Part shown: piece after piece, positions 20,611-26,805 of the stretch | Layout of the letters: each line of letters opens with the position of its first letter | Position numbering within the stretch: position 1 is the first letter of the stretch | IMG/VR virus record: IMGVR_UViG_3300048929_000754 | Span: 1-26,805 of that record | Direction: 5' to 3' (one strand) | DNA length: 26,805 nt | From: a virus | The notes under the pieces: generated by a model | What the model was told of the DNA's origin: nothing | Seen by the model: only the letters and a program-made list of their open reading frames with translations | Database searches by the model: none | Program-made: the position numbers and the translations under genes

Positions 20611-21945
20611 ATGACGTTACAGAAGTTTAAGTGGGACACGGTTGAACTATTCGACCCAGAGAGTCTTGTGTTCGAAGGAAATGGCGCGAAGCATGAAGCA
20701 TCAGAAATCGCATTAGGACAACGCGACCTTCTTAATTTCATCGTGCGACGGGCGCTGGAATACGGAAGAGATATTCCCGCAATCACGAGTGTAGGGAATT
20801 ATTTCTTCGAAGCATTTGGTGGAGCCCTCGCAACATCCGTACGTGTGGTATCAGCTCAAAATGGCTCTTTCATCGTAGAAAGCCCCTACCCGGTCCTAAC
20901 CCATCAAAGGGTGGTGGATTGGGATAACCGAATTCGTTCCGAAATCGCCCGCGTTACGCGTGCTGAAACAAGGAACCTCGCGTGGTTTATATTGGGAGCC
21001 TTAGGCTTCTTTCAGTATCGCTCAAGTGAGGCACCAGGCGCAATCGAACCTGGCAGCTTCCCCCCCCAAATTTCCGGCATGATGGAATTCTCCGCGATGC
21101 TGACGCATAGACTGGCCTTCACTGAGGCAACTTCGGAGAGAGCTCAACGACTAAAGAGGCTCCATGATGATGCAGAGAAAGCGGTTGAAAAGATCGGTAT
21201 CGAGCGCGTTGCACACGAGGAGTTTATAAAGGTATTAAAAGAGAAACTTGCTGAGGTCGACACAGCATCGGACTTGTTGACAGCTAAAGTCAGCAAAGTT
21301 TCGAAATCCAATAGAGAGCAGTCATCGCACTTCACTCAACTCCTGCAGCAGCAGCGAGCCGAATTCGAAGCCACTCTGACTCAAGCTCAGACGGCCGCGG
21401 AGCAAAGTTTATTGGATCATTCTGCGCAGATAAGTGACCGGCTGAACTTAAGGCTCGTCACCCAGCGTTGGCACGACGTTAGAAAGCGAGCGAAGCGCAC
21501 TCTCTGGGCATCAGGTATCGCGATTTTTCTTATGTTTGTGTTGGCGTCGGCTATCATCGCTAGACATGGCCATGAAATACTGGATTTTTTGATGCCGTTT
21601 GATCTGAAAACGATGTATCTCAACACCACCGCTACCGGCGTTCTGAGTATGCAAATCGCTAGAATGGCCTTGGTAGCAGTTCCCATCGCGACATACTTCT
21701 GGCTACTCAAGATTATCGTGCGCATATTCATGCGGTCGCTTGTGCTCATGGACGACGCAGACCAACGCGCTACCATCATGGACAGCTACTATGCGCTGAC
21801 GGGAGACGGAATGACAGATGAGCGTGCCTTACCAATGATGCTCTGGGCAATTTTCCGTCCGTTACCCGGGCACGGGCCAGATGGGATTGAGCCACCAGAT
21901 TTTACTGAGGCGATAAACGCTGGCTTAAAAATAGGCTCAAAATAA
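20611..21945 (+). CDS. Membrane protein with long coiled coil (DUF6161-like)
   Basis: This 444-residue protein has three parts: a soluble N-terminal region (about 1-170) with FGGALATSVRVVSAQNG, a long coiled coil (about 170-285, rich in Glu, Lys and Gln), and two membrane helices (about 298-317, GIAIFLMFVLASAIIA; about 352-374, IARMALVAVPIATYFWLL). A cytosolic C-terminus follows, with RSLVLMDDADQRATIMDSYY and MMLWAIFRPLPGHGPDG. That tail resembles DUF6161, which I recall from membrane proteins of defence islands. ATG 20611 is preferred because GGGGG lies 6 bases upstream; 20587 and 20554 are in-frame alternatives. It precedes the KAP NTPase by 62 bases in the same direction and probably works with it. 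The DUF name needs a search. Confidence 0.65.
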   Translation: MTLQKFKWDTVELFDPESLVFEGNGAKHEASEIALGQRDLLNFIVRRALEYGRDIPAITSVGNYFFEAFGGALATSVRVVSAQNGSFIVESPYPVLTHQRVVDWDNRIRSEIARVTRAETRNLAWFILGALGFFQYRSSEAPGAIEPGSFPPQISGMMEFSAMLTHRLAFTEATSERAQRLKRLHDDAEKAVEKIGIERVAHEEFIKVLKEKLAEVDTASDLLTAKVSKVSKSNREQSSHFTQLLQQQRAEFEATLTQAQTAAEQSLLDHSAQISDRLNLRLVTQRWHDVRKRAKRTLWASGIAIFLMFVLASAIIARHGHEILDFLMPFDLKTMYLNTTATGVLSMQIARMALVAVPIATYFWLLKIIVRIFMRSLVLMDDADQRATIMDSYYALTGDGMTDERALPMMLWAIFRPLPGHGPDGIEPPDFTEAINAGLKIGSK

Positions 21946-22007
21946 ACTTGCTCGCGGATCGGCAGCGAGGTGCAGATCTCTACCTGCCTGTTTGCTTCGA
22001 GGAAACT

Positions 22008-24197
22008 ATGTCACAGATCGATACAGACCGCCCAATAACTGGCGTTGCAGACGATGAGTTCGGTTTCGCAGACACCGCTGAGAAACTAGCCGCGTCGATA
22101 GCTGGTCTCACCAAAAGCGAGGGCATGGTCTTCGGTGTTGAGGGTCAATGGGGATCTGGAAAATCAAGTTTTCTGAATTTCTTACGTTCAGCTATAGCCA
22201 CGCACCACACTCAGATTAATGTCGTAACTCTTTCGCCTTGGCTTACTGGCGACGCTTCGAGCTTGGTAAGCAGTTTGATGGCAGCAGTAGCCCCGGTATT
22301 AGAACAATTAGAAGACGATAAGAGCGGAGAGAATGAGGGCCGCGTCAAACAGAACATTGCCGACGCCGCTGATGTTCTGAGAAAGTATGCACTCAAGACG
22401 ACTCGGAGTTTGACACCAGTAGCACAATTCGCCGGCCTTTTTCTGCCAATGGCGGCCGTCATGAAGGAAGGGCTTGAAATCGCGTCCGGTACACTAGACC
22501 GACTGGGATCAGAGCCAACGGAAACAGCTCTCAAGCAAAAGATCATCGCGCGCATAACTGCGCTCGAAGCTCAATTTGTTGTGATGATTGATGACCTTGA
22601 CCGTTTGGAGCCTGCTCAGGCATTGGAGGTCGTGCGGTTGGTCCGCTCAGTAGCCGACTTTCCAAATTTCGTTTATGTACTCTGCTATGATCGAGCTGTT
22701 TTAGCCCATGCGATAAAGCTCGGTCTAAACGTCGTCGACGGCGATCAGTATCTGCAAAAAATTGTACAGCTTGCCTACACATTACCGATGCCGGAGCCCT
22801 TTGATCTAAGAATATCTTTCAGATCGAAAATTCTCGCTCTTTACGAAGAGGTTTATGGCGTACCGCTTTGCGGTGATGAGCTAGATGACCTTAACGCTGC
22901 AATTGATTCCGAGGGAGGAAGACTCTCCACCCCTAGAGAAGTCAAGCTTGCTTTCAACAACTTGGCTTTTGTTTTGAAGTCGATCAAAGACGATATCTAC
23001 TTCCCAGATTTGTGCCGAATAAGTTTAATGAAAGTGCTGCGACCCGCGCTCTACGTCTGGGTCCAGGAATATCTGGCAGTTCGCGCTTTGTTGGTTACCG
23101 GAGATGCACGTGTTGATGATGATGAGCGCAGAACCCTCGGCGAGCGAATGCTAGCTCTCGTATCACCCGACGATCCCAAATCCATGAAAATTTGGAAGAT
23201 GCGAGAATACCTCCCTGGAGTTGCGGGCAAAAGCGACCCCAAAGATATGGTTTTTGATACCGTATCTTCCCGCGAAATGAGGTTAGCAATCGAGAAGAAA
23301 AGGCTGGGTAGCCCCGTTAATCAAAGGCATTATTTTGCTCTCCAAGGTTCCAAGGCAATGCTTTCAACAGCTGACATGCTGCGACTAAGAACGCTTGCTG
23401 GCGAAGATGTTGATGATCTCGTAGATATTCTAACAAAATACATTCGGGAGCCACGTCCGGTAGGGAGAAGCTGGTTCAGCCATATCATTGCGAGATTGGA
23501 CGAAAACGAGCTAGCCAATTACTCGACCACCGAGCTATGTGGTCTTGTGGAGGCTACCGGGAAGGTAGCTGGAATTGCTTTGAGCAACTTGTGGCGACGC
23601 GGAGCTGTGTTCTCGATTGCGGATGAAATCGGCGAACTGATGAAATCCGCTCTTCGTCGCATCAAACTCATCGATACCCCCCTTTTTGATCTCACCCTCG
23701 ACACATTGCTTACGACTGCAAACGTTTCATGGCTGGTTTCGAGTTTTGTACGGCAAGCCGCCTTTGACAACGGCCTTGTAGGTGATCATGCGATACCAGC
23801 TGCCTCGAGAATCTTGTCAGACGAGCAAATACAACGAGCAAAGACGATACTCTCATCGCGATTAGAGGATGAGCGGGAGACACTGATGCCCATTCCGAAC
23901 CTCGCTGCATTTCTTTTCGGATGGAGAGACTTGCTGGGTTTGGAAGGCGCCCAAAAATGGGTTGAAGAAACCGCTGAGAGTGACGCCGGTCTTGTAGACT
24001 TTCTCGACGGTTTGCGCAGCTGGGCAATGAGTTCCTACGTCTACTATCCGCTATCCAAAAAAAGCGTATCGACTTTCGTCAATTTTGAAATCGTTGAAGC
24101 GCGATTGGCCGGAATTGAGGTGAGCGGGTCGGTTGAACTTCAGCGACGGGTCGCAGACATTCGAGTAGCTCTTTCTCAAGGTCGAGATGAGCTTTAG
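22008..24197 (+). CDS. KAP-family P-loop NTPase
   Basis: This 729-residue STAND-like ATPase has Walker A GQWGSGKSS (residues 46-54), Walker B VVMIDDLDRLEP (191-202) and the KAP sensor-type strand FVYVLCYDRA (221-230). Between the Walker motifs lies a hydrophobic stretch (VAQFAGLFLPMAAVM, about 138-152), where KAP proteins carry membrane segments. The region after 240 includes the KAP-typical LSTPREVKLAFNNL and a long helical C-terminus of unknown type. ATG 22008 is chosen for GAGGAAA upstream; the longer frame to 21948 has no ribosome site. KAP proteins such as PifA and QatA act in phage exclusion at the membrane. Here the partner is the coiled-coil membrane protein, not QatBCD. Confidence 0.85.
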   Translation: MSQIDTDRPITGVADDEFGFADTAEKLAASIAGLTKSEGMVFGVEGQWGSGKSSFLNFLRSAIATHHTQINVVTLSPWLTGDASSLVSSLMAAVAPVLEQLEDDKSGENEGRVKQNIADAADVLRKYALKTTRSLTPVAQFAGLFLPMAAVMKEGLEIASGTLDRLGSEPTETALKQKIIARITALEAQFVVMIDDLDRLEPAQALEVVRLVRSVADFPNFVYVLCYDRAVLAHAIKLGLNVVDGDQYLQKIVQLAYTLPMPEPFDLRISFRSKILALYEEVYGVPLCGDELDDLNAAIDSEGGRLSTPREVKLAFNNLAFVLKSIKDDIYFPDLCRISLMKVLRPALYVWVQEYLAVRALLVTGDARVDDDERRTLGERMLALVSPDDPKSMKIWKMREYLPGVAGKSDPKDMVFDTVSSREMRLAIEKKRLGSPVNQRHYFALQGSKAMLSTADMLRLRTLAGEDVDDLVDILTKYIREPRPVGRSWFSHIIARLDENELANYSTTELCGLVEATGKVAGIALSNLWRRGAVFSIADEIGELMKSALRRIKLIDTPLFDLTLDTLLTTANVSWLVSSFVRQAAFDNGLVGDHAIPAASRILSDEQIQRAKTILSSRLEDERETLMPIPNLAAFLFGWRDLLGLEGAQKWVEETAESDAGLVDFLDGLRSWAMSSYVYYPLSKKSVSTFVNFEIVEARLAGIEVSGSVELQRRVADIRVALSQGRDEL

Positions 24198-24430
24198 ATA
24201 GCGGGAGTTAGCGACGTTCTCTCAACTATTCGCCCGTTTGAAACGAGTTGATATACGCCGGTTGGCACCAATGGCGAAGCGCTCTCGCCATCACAAGGTG
24301 CGAATTCAAATCGTGAAAGCAATTAATAAAGGCGTCGTCGCGCTGATTGGTGGGCACCCAAATAGGGCGTCGAACGCGGGGGGCAGATGAAGGAAGTCAC
24401 GCGACGCGATATGGCCATACTAGCGACATA
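24198..24430. other. Gap between convergent genes with hairpin and short repeats
   Basis: The gap holds a perfect hairpin, ATGGCGA (24271-24277) and TCGCCAT (24285-24291) around a 7-base loop, but there is no T run on either side. An 8-base direct repeat CATACTAG occurs at 24416 and 24427, the second overlapping the stop codon of the HEPN gene. CACCAAT (24266-24272) is repeated inverted at 24346-24352. A 39-codon open frame from 24271 has no ribosome site. No terminator or gene is supported. Confidence 0.4.
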
Positions 24431-25174
24431 CTAGGCTACTGCTGCTGTTTGATTCTGTTGAGGTAAAGCTAGGGGAAGTACTGTGGCCAATCCCTGTCCA
24501 AACGCTTTCAAAAATCCCACGTCTTGCAAAAAGGCTTCGGGCCCTGCTGAACTTCCTGGATTTAGCGCGTGTGCAATACCATTCCTTTTTTCCATGAAGT
24601 CGTTCAGATCCACCATGAAACGACCGTGCGCCGCTCCCTCGCTATCCTCTCCGTAATGTGCTTTGACCGGATCAGACGCTGCTGCAACCAAGCAGACATT
24701 ACTTAAGCTGGAAACATTGAATAGCTGATTTATTTGAGTGGGTCGCATGTTGCTTTCGTTGTGTATCAACTCCTTGTAGATATCCTGCTCCAAATCACCT
24801 TCTATGAACGCGCATACTTTCTCAAAAGACGTCCTTGCCTCTCTAGCAATAGACGTCAATGAAACCGGTGTGCCACCGGTATCAATTTTCGCTCGCGCAA
24901 TCTCTTCAAGGGTTCGCTTCCACGCTGTCGCCGCGAATTTACGGGGTAACGACCCGGGGTCGCGCACTCGTGCAACCAGCAGCCTTGCGTACTGACGAGC
25001 CATTTCGCGCACGAACTCTTCGAACGTCGCAGCGAGTAACAAACTGGCAGAATTTACAGAAGCTATTTTCGTCTTTCTGGAGTTGCGCTGGTCCTGACAA
25101 AGCACGACGACTGCGGAGATAGCTTCAAGGTCACTCAAGAAATCTTCTAGAATGATGTCAAATTCCTCAACCAT
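24431..25174 (-). CDS. HEPN-domain RNase-like protein (MAE_28990/MAE_18760 type)
   Basis: The 247-residue protein has the HEPN catalytic motif in NDFMEKRNGIAHAL (R197, N198, H202: R-N-x3-H) and a first-helix pattern SASLLLAATFEEFVREMARQYA (about 42-63, shown by LLLAATFEEFVREM) typical of the MAE-type HEPN families. HEPN proteins with this motif cleave RNA, often as the toxic part of an abortive-infection or toxin-antitoxin pair. The gene follows the DUF262 gene by 7 bases on the same strand, a pairing known from comparative work on HEPN systems. The ribosome site is weak (GAG), so translation probably depends on coupling. The precise subfamily is my estimate. Confidence 0.7.
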   Translation of the reverse strand: MVEEFDIILEDFLSDLEAISAVVVLCQDQRNSRKTKIASVNSASLLLAATFEEFVREMARQYARLLVARVRDPGSLPRKFAATAWKRTLEEIARAKIDTGGTPVSLTSIAREARTSFEKVCAFIEGDLEQDIYKELIHNESNMRPTQINQLFNVSSLSNVCLVAAASDPVKAHYGEDSEGAAHGRFMVDLNDFMEKRNGIAHALNPGSSAGPEAFLQDVGFLKAFGQGLATVLPLALPQQNQTAAVA

Positions 25175-25181
25175 CTCTTAC

Positions 25182-26372
25182 TCACACTGGCTTTAAGATA
25201 TTTTGCAGCAAATCTATGCGATCGCGCACTGAATCTGCTGTATTTCCCCTGCCAACTAGTATTTCATATTTCACTGCTGTTGAATTTGCTTCCTCGAGGC
25301 GCTTTTGTATAGCATCTTTATCTTTCACAAGATTTTGACGCTCGCTCCATAGCCTATTAATTGCTACCATGGATGCGTCATACACGGCTGCAGAAACGCG
25401 TTCCTTGCCATCGGTCAATGTTCTTAGAGTGAATGGAGATCCGTCGAAAATCTCGTACAAAGCGGCGAACCGAGTTTTATATTCCTCTTCTGCTTCACGC
25501 GCTTGAAATTCATCCATTTTGACCTCTAAAGCTCTGTCCAACATGGACTTCATTGAGCCTCGAATATTGCGAGGGTCCTTTAGAGCGAAATAACGTAGGA
25601 CGAGCTCGCAATCCTTCATGCTGTTGTAGAGAGCGTTCCTCTGTCTTTCCGGGTTGATGTAATAGTCCTCAGCGTTCTTCTCAGTATACGGTGGGATACC
25701 AAAGACATGTGTGAACAGATCAAAACGGCTCAATCGCACGATAGCGTCGTTAAATTGGCCCGGGTTTTGAGCATTCCTCAGCTCTTGCGGATTGAGCTTC
25801 ATTCCACCTGTGTTGAGACGATCGAATACTAAGCGCCGAATATCGGTGAGTGATAACGACCCCTGCGCGTCTTTTTTCTCTGCTTCACTTTCCAGAAGAA
25901 GAACAATTGCCGAAAGACTGGCTCGATCTAAGGTCCGCTTCATTCTTGGGGGAGCAGACGGGTAGCGAAGCCCGTTCAACGGAGACAAAACCTTGAGCCC
26001 GGTTAAAGCAAACGAACCTGCAAAGAACTCCCTAATCGTGTTCAGACGCTGTTGACCGTCCATGACTTCATAGCGCGCGGCATCTGTCTCGTAAAAAAAG
26101 ACCGGAGGAACCGGGATATTTAATAGAAGCGACTCGATCAGGCGAGATTTCTGTGACTGCGACCACCTCAACCGGCGCTGGTACTCGGGGTGCAAGTTGA
26201 TCGCTTCACGCCTTTCGATCATGTCTCTGATCTGCGGCAACAGAAAATTATTGGTTTGGTAAATTATTCGAAATGCGTTTTGCGCCAGAAACTCATCCGG
26301 ATCGCGGACATCCTCGCCGGCTACTACTTCATCCGGCTCTTCGGTGTTCCCCAGATCAACATCGACAGTCAT
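25182..26372 (-). CDS. DUF262 domain protein (GmrSD N-like, ParB-type fold)
   Basis: The 396-residue protein shows the DUF262 signatures: HPEYQRRLRW (61-70), LIESLLLNIPVPPVFF (78-93), YEVMDGQQRLNTI (101-113; DGQQR is the nucleotide-binding/catalytic loop) and FDRLNTGGMKLNPQELRN (about 167-184). There is no C-terminal DUF1524/HNH nuclease as in GmrSD; the tail is helical and charged. ATG 26372 is chosen because CCGGAG lies about 7 bases upstream; the open frame extends 72 codons further without homology and crosses the opposite promoter region. DUF262 proteins act as NTP-dependent sensors or endonucleases in defence. Here it is most likely the sensor or partner of the HEPN RNase. Confidence 0.82.
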   Translation of the reverse strand: MTVDVDLGNTEEPDEVVAGEDVRDPDEFLAQNAFRIIYQTNNFLLPQIRDMIERREAINLHPEYQRRLRWSQSQKSRLIESLLLNIPVPPVFFYETDAARYEVMDGQQRLNTIREFFAGSFALTGLKVLSPLNGLRYPSAPPRMKRTLDRASLSAIVLLLESEAEKKDAQGSLSLTDIRRLVFDRLNTGGMKLNPQELRNAQNPGQFNDAIVRLSRFDLFTHVFGIPPYTEKNAEDYYINPERQRNALYNSMKDCELVLRYFALKDPRNIRGSMKSMLDRALEVKMDEFQAREAEEEYKTRFAALYEIFDGSPFTLRTLTDGKERVSAAVYDASMVAINRLWSERQNLVKDKDAIQKRLEEANSTAVKYEILVGRGNTADSVRDRIDLLQNILKPV

Positions 26373-26487
26373 TTGATAACTCCGGCTAAAAACAATACGA
26401 GGCGCACTTCGCTTTCGGCAGGAAGCGTTACGTCGCAAGCGTATAATAACGGTTAATCTGTATAGCAACGGTAGACGCACAATCGCA

Positions 26488-26517
26488 TTGACATCCATCT
26501 TCATGCCATAGCATACT
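26488..26517 (+). promoter_or_regulatory. Promoter of the AlpA-like gene
   Basis: A consensus TTGACA (26488-26493) is followed after 18 bases by CATACT (26512-26517). Transcription would begin about 55 bases before the ATG at 26578. The best -35 match in this gap points to the AlpA-like gene. Confidence 0.5.
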
Positions 26518-26531
26518 TTCCCATGCGGACA

Positions 26532-26553
26532 GAAACCGGCCGAGCGCCGGCTT
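26532..26553 (+). promoter_or_regulatory. Leader hairpin of the AlpA-like gene
   Basis: CCGGC (26536-26540) and GCCGG (26546-26550) form a GC stem with a 5-base loop; GAA/TTC extends it past one mismatch. It lies between the predicted start and the ribosome site. No T run follows, so it is not a terminator. The role is unknown. Confidence 0.3.
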
Positions 26554-26577
26554 CCCTCATCCTGTTTGGAGTTGCCA

Positions 26578-26805
26578 ATGTCCGACAATCCCGCAAATCT
26601 AGTATCGCTCGACAGCTATCTCACCCTAAGAGAGATCACATCCATCATGAAGGTAGCGACGTCCACCCTCTACCGCTGGATGGACGAGGGGAAATTCCCG
26701 CGACCGGTGAAGCTGGGCGAGAACTGCACCAGGTGGCGCGTATCCGACATTAAGGTGTGGCAGGACGCCCGGGAGAGAGAGCCCACTCTCAAAAAAACCG
26801 GCTGA
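26578..26805 (+). CDS. AlpA-family regulator / excisionase-like HTH protein
   Basis: The 75-residue protein has the MerR-like winged helix of AlpA: YLTLREITSIMKVATSTLYR (18-37) then WMDEGKFPRPVKLGENCT and WRVSDIKVWQDAR. AlpA proteins activate or accompany prophage excision, and many act as recombination directionality factors. GGAG lies 7 bases before the ATG at 26578; a TTG at 26566 is in frame but lacks a ribosome site. The TGA is the last codon of the window. In related prophages an integrase gene is often close by, so the attachment site probably lies just to the right. Confidence 0.85.
   Translation: MSDNPANLVSLDSYLTLREITSIMKVATSTLYRWMDEGKFPRPVKLGENCTRWRVSDIKVWQDAREREPTLKKTG

Larger units (their letters stand above)
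20442..26450. mobile_element. Probable anti-phage defence cassette carried by the prophage
   Basis: Four genes of defence-associated families stand together: a coiled-coil membrane protein plus a KAP NTPase (rightward) and a HEPN-like plus a DUF262 gene (leftward, convergent). By eye the block is clearly more AT-rich than the phage arms, has longer intergenic gaps, and abuts a truncated phage gene on its left. No transposase or flanking repeat was seen, so acquisition was probably by recombination between phages. The right boundary before the AlpA-like gene is approximate. Confidence 0.6.
1..26805. mobile_element. Prophage of an alphaproteobacterium (incomplete at both ends)
   Basis: Terminase small and large subunits, a P22-type portal, a DUF1376 replication protein, a repressor with shared operators, phage-type hypothetical genes and an AlpA-like regulator occur in a compact, overlapped two-arm layout. 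The left arm (1-12120) reads leftward and ends in head genes that continue past base 1. The right arm (12211-20441) reads rightward. No integrase, lysis, tail or host gene is visible, so neither attachment site is in the window. The alphaproteobacterial host is inferred from GcrA- and GapR-family genes and from the rhizobial style of the XRE regulator at 15396. Confidence 0.9.

Noticed and set aside
20611-24197. Assignment as a Qat defence system
   Set aside because: A KAP NTPase is present, but there is no QueC-like QatC or TatD-like QatD gene nearby.
24271-24390. 39-codon basic open frame (MAKRSRHHKV...) between KAP and HEPN genes
   Set aside because: There is no ribosome site, the start lies in the hairpin, and no family is recognised. 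It is likely chance.
25182-26588. Longer DUF262 product starting at 26588
   Set aside because: The extra 72 residues have no domain content and cross the promoter region and the start of the opposite AlpA-like gene. ATG 26372 has a good ribosome site.
1-26805. CRISPR arrays, tRNA genes, insertion sequences
   Set aside because: No regular direct repeats with spacers, no tRNA-like cloverleaf and no transposase were seen on reading.

Overview
The window is most of a temperate phage genome (prophage) from an alphaproteobacterium, most likely a member of the Rhizobiales/Hyphomicrobiales. This rests on recognisable phage packaging and head genes, GcrA-family and GapR (DUF2312)-family proteins, a typical rhizobial XRE regulator at 15396, and a GAAC-N7-GAAC site of the alphaproteobacterial LexA type. 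No host housekeeping genes, rRNA or tRNA were seen, so genus is not resolved.

Bases 1-12120 form one tightly overlapped leftward transcription unit. In transcription order from 12120 it holds small HTH and unknown proteins, a GapR-like and a GcrA-like protein, a C5 cytosine methyltransferase with an unusual repeat domain, two PD-(D/E)XK nuclease-like proteins, a DUF1376 replication protein, terminase small and large subunits, a P22-type portal, and an acidic scaffold-like protein that runs off the left edge. Most junctions are 1-16 base overlaps, so translation is probably coupled.

Bases 12121-13621 are the control region. A 100-residue XRE repressor (12211) faces the leftward unit. Four copies of an 18-base near-palindrome (TATCCTC-N4-GAGGATA) lie in two pairs, one at the divergent promoter and one before the rightward unit. 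In both strong promoters the operator starts directly after the -35 box and fills the spacer. A ClpP-fold protein with a visible Ser-His-Asp triad and an upstream LexA-type box sits between the two pairs.

Bases 13622-20441 are a rightward unit of small proteins: zinc-ribbon and membrane peptides, an NPPY methyltransferase, an XRE regulator, a TAXI-type periplasmic binding protein, an ASCH-like protein, and a Gp37/Gp68 (DUF5131) gene that is frameshifted and truncated.

That broken gene marks the edge of a visibly more AT-rich block (about 20440-26450). It carries a coiled-coil membrane protein followed by a KAP P-loop NTPase (rightward), then a HEPN RNase-like protein and a DUF262 protein (leftward). 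These families are typical of anti-phage defence, so the block looks like a defence cassette inserted into the prophage. An AlpA-like regulator/excisionase closes the window, which suggests that the integrase and attachment site lie just beyond the right edge.
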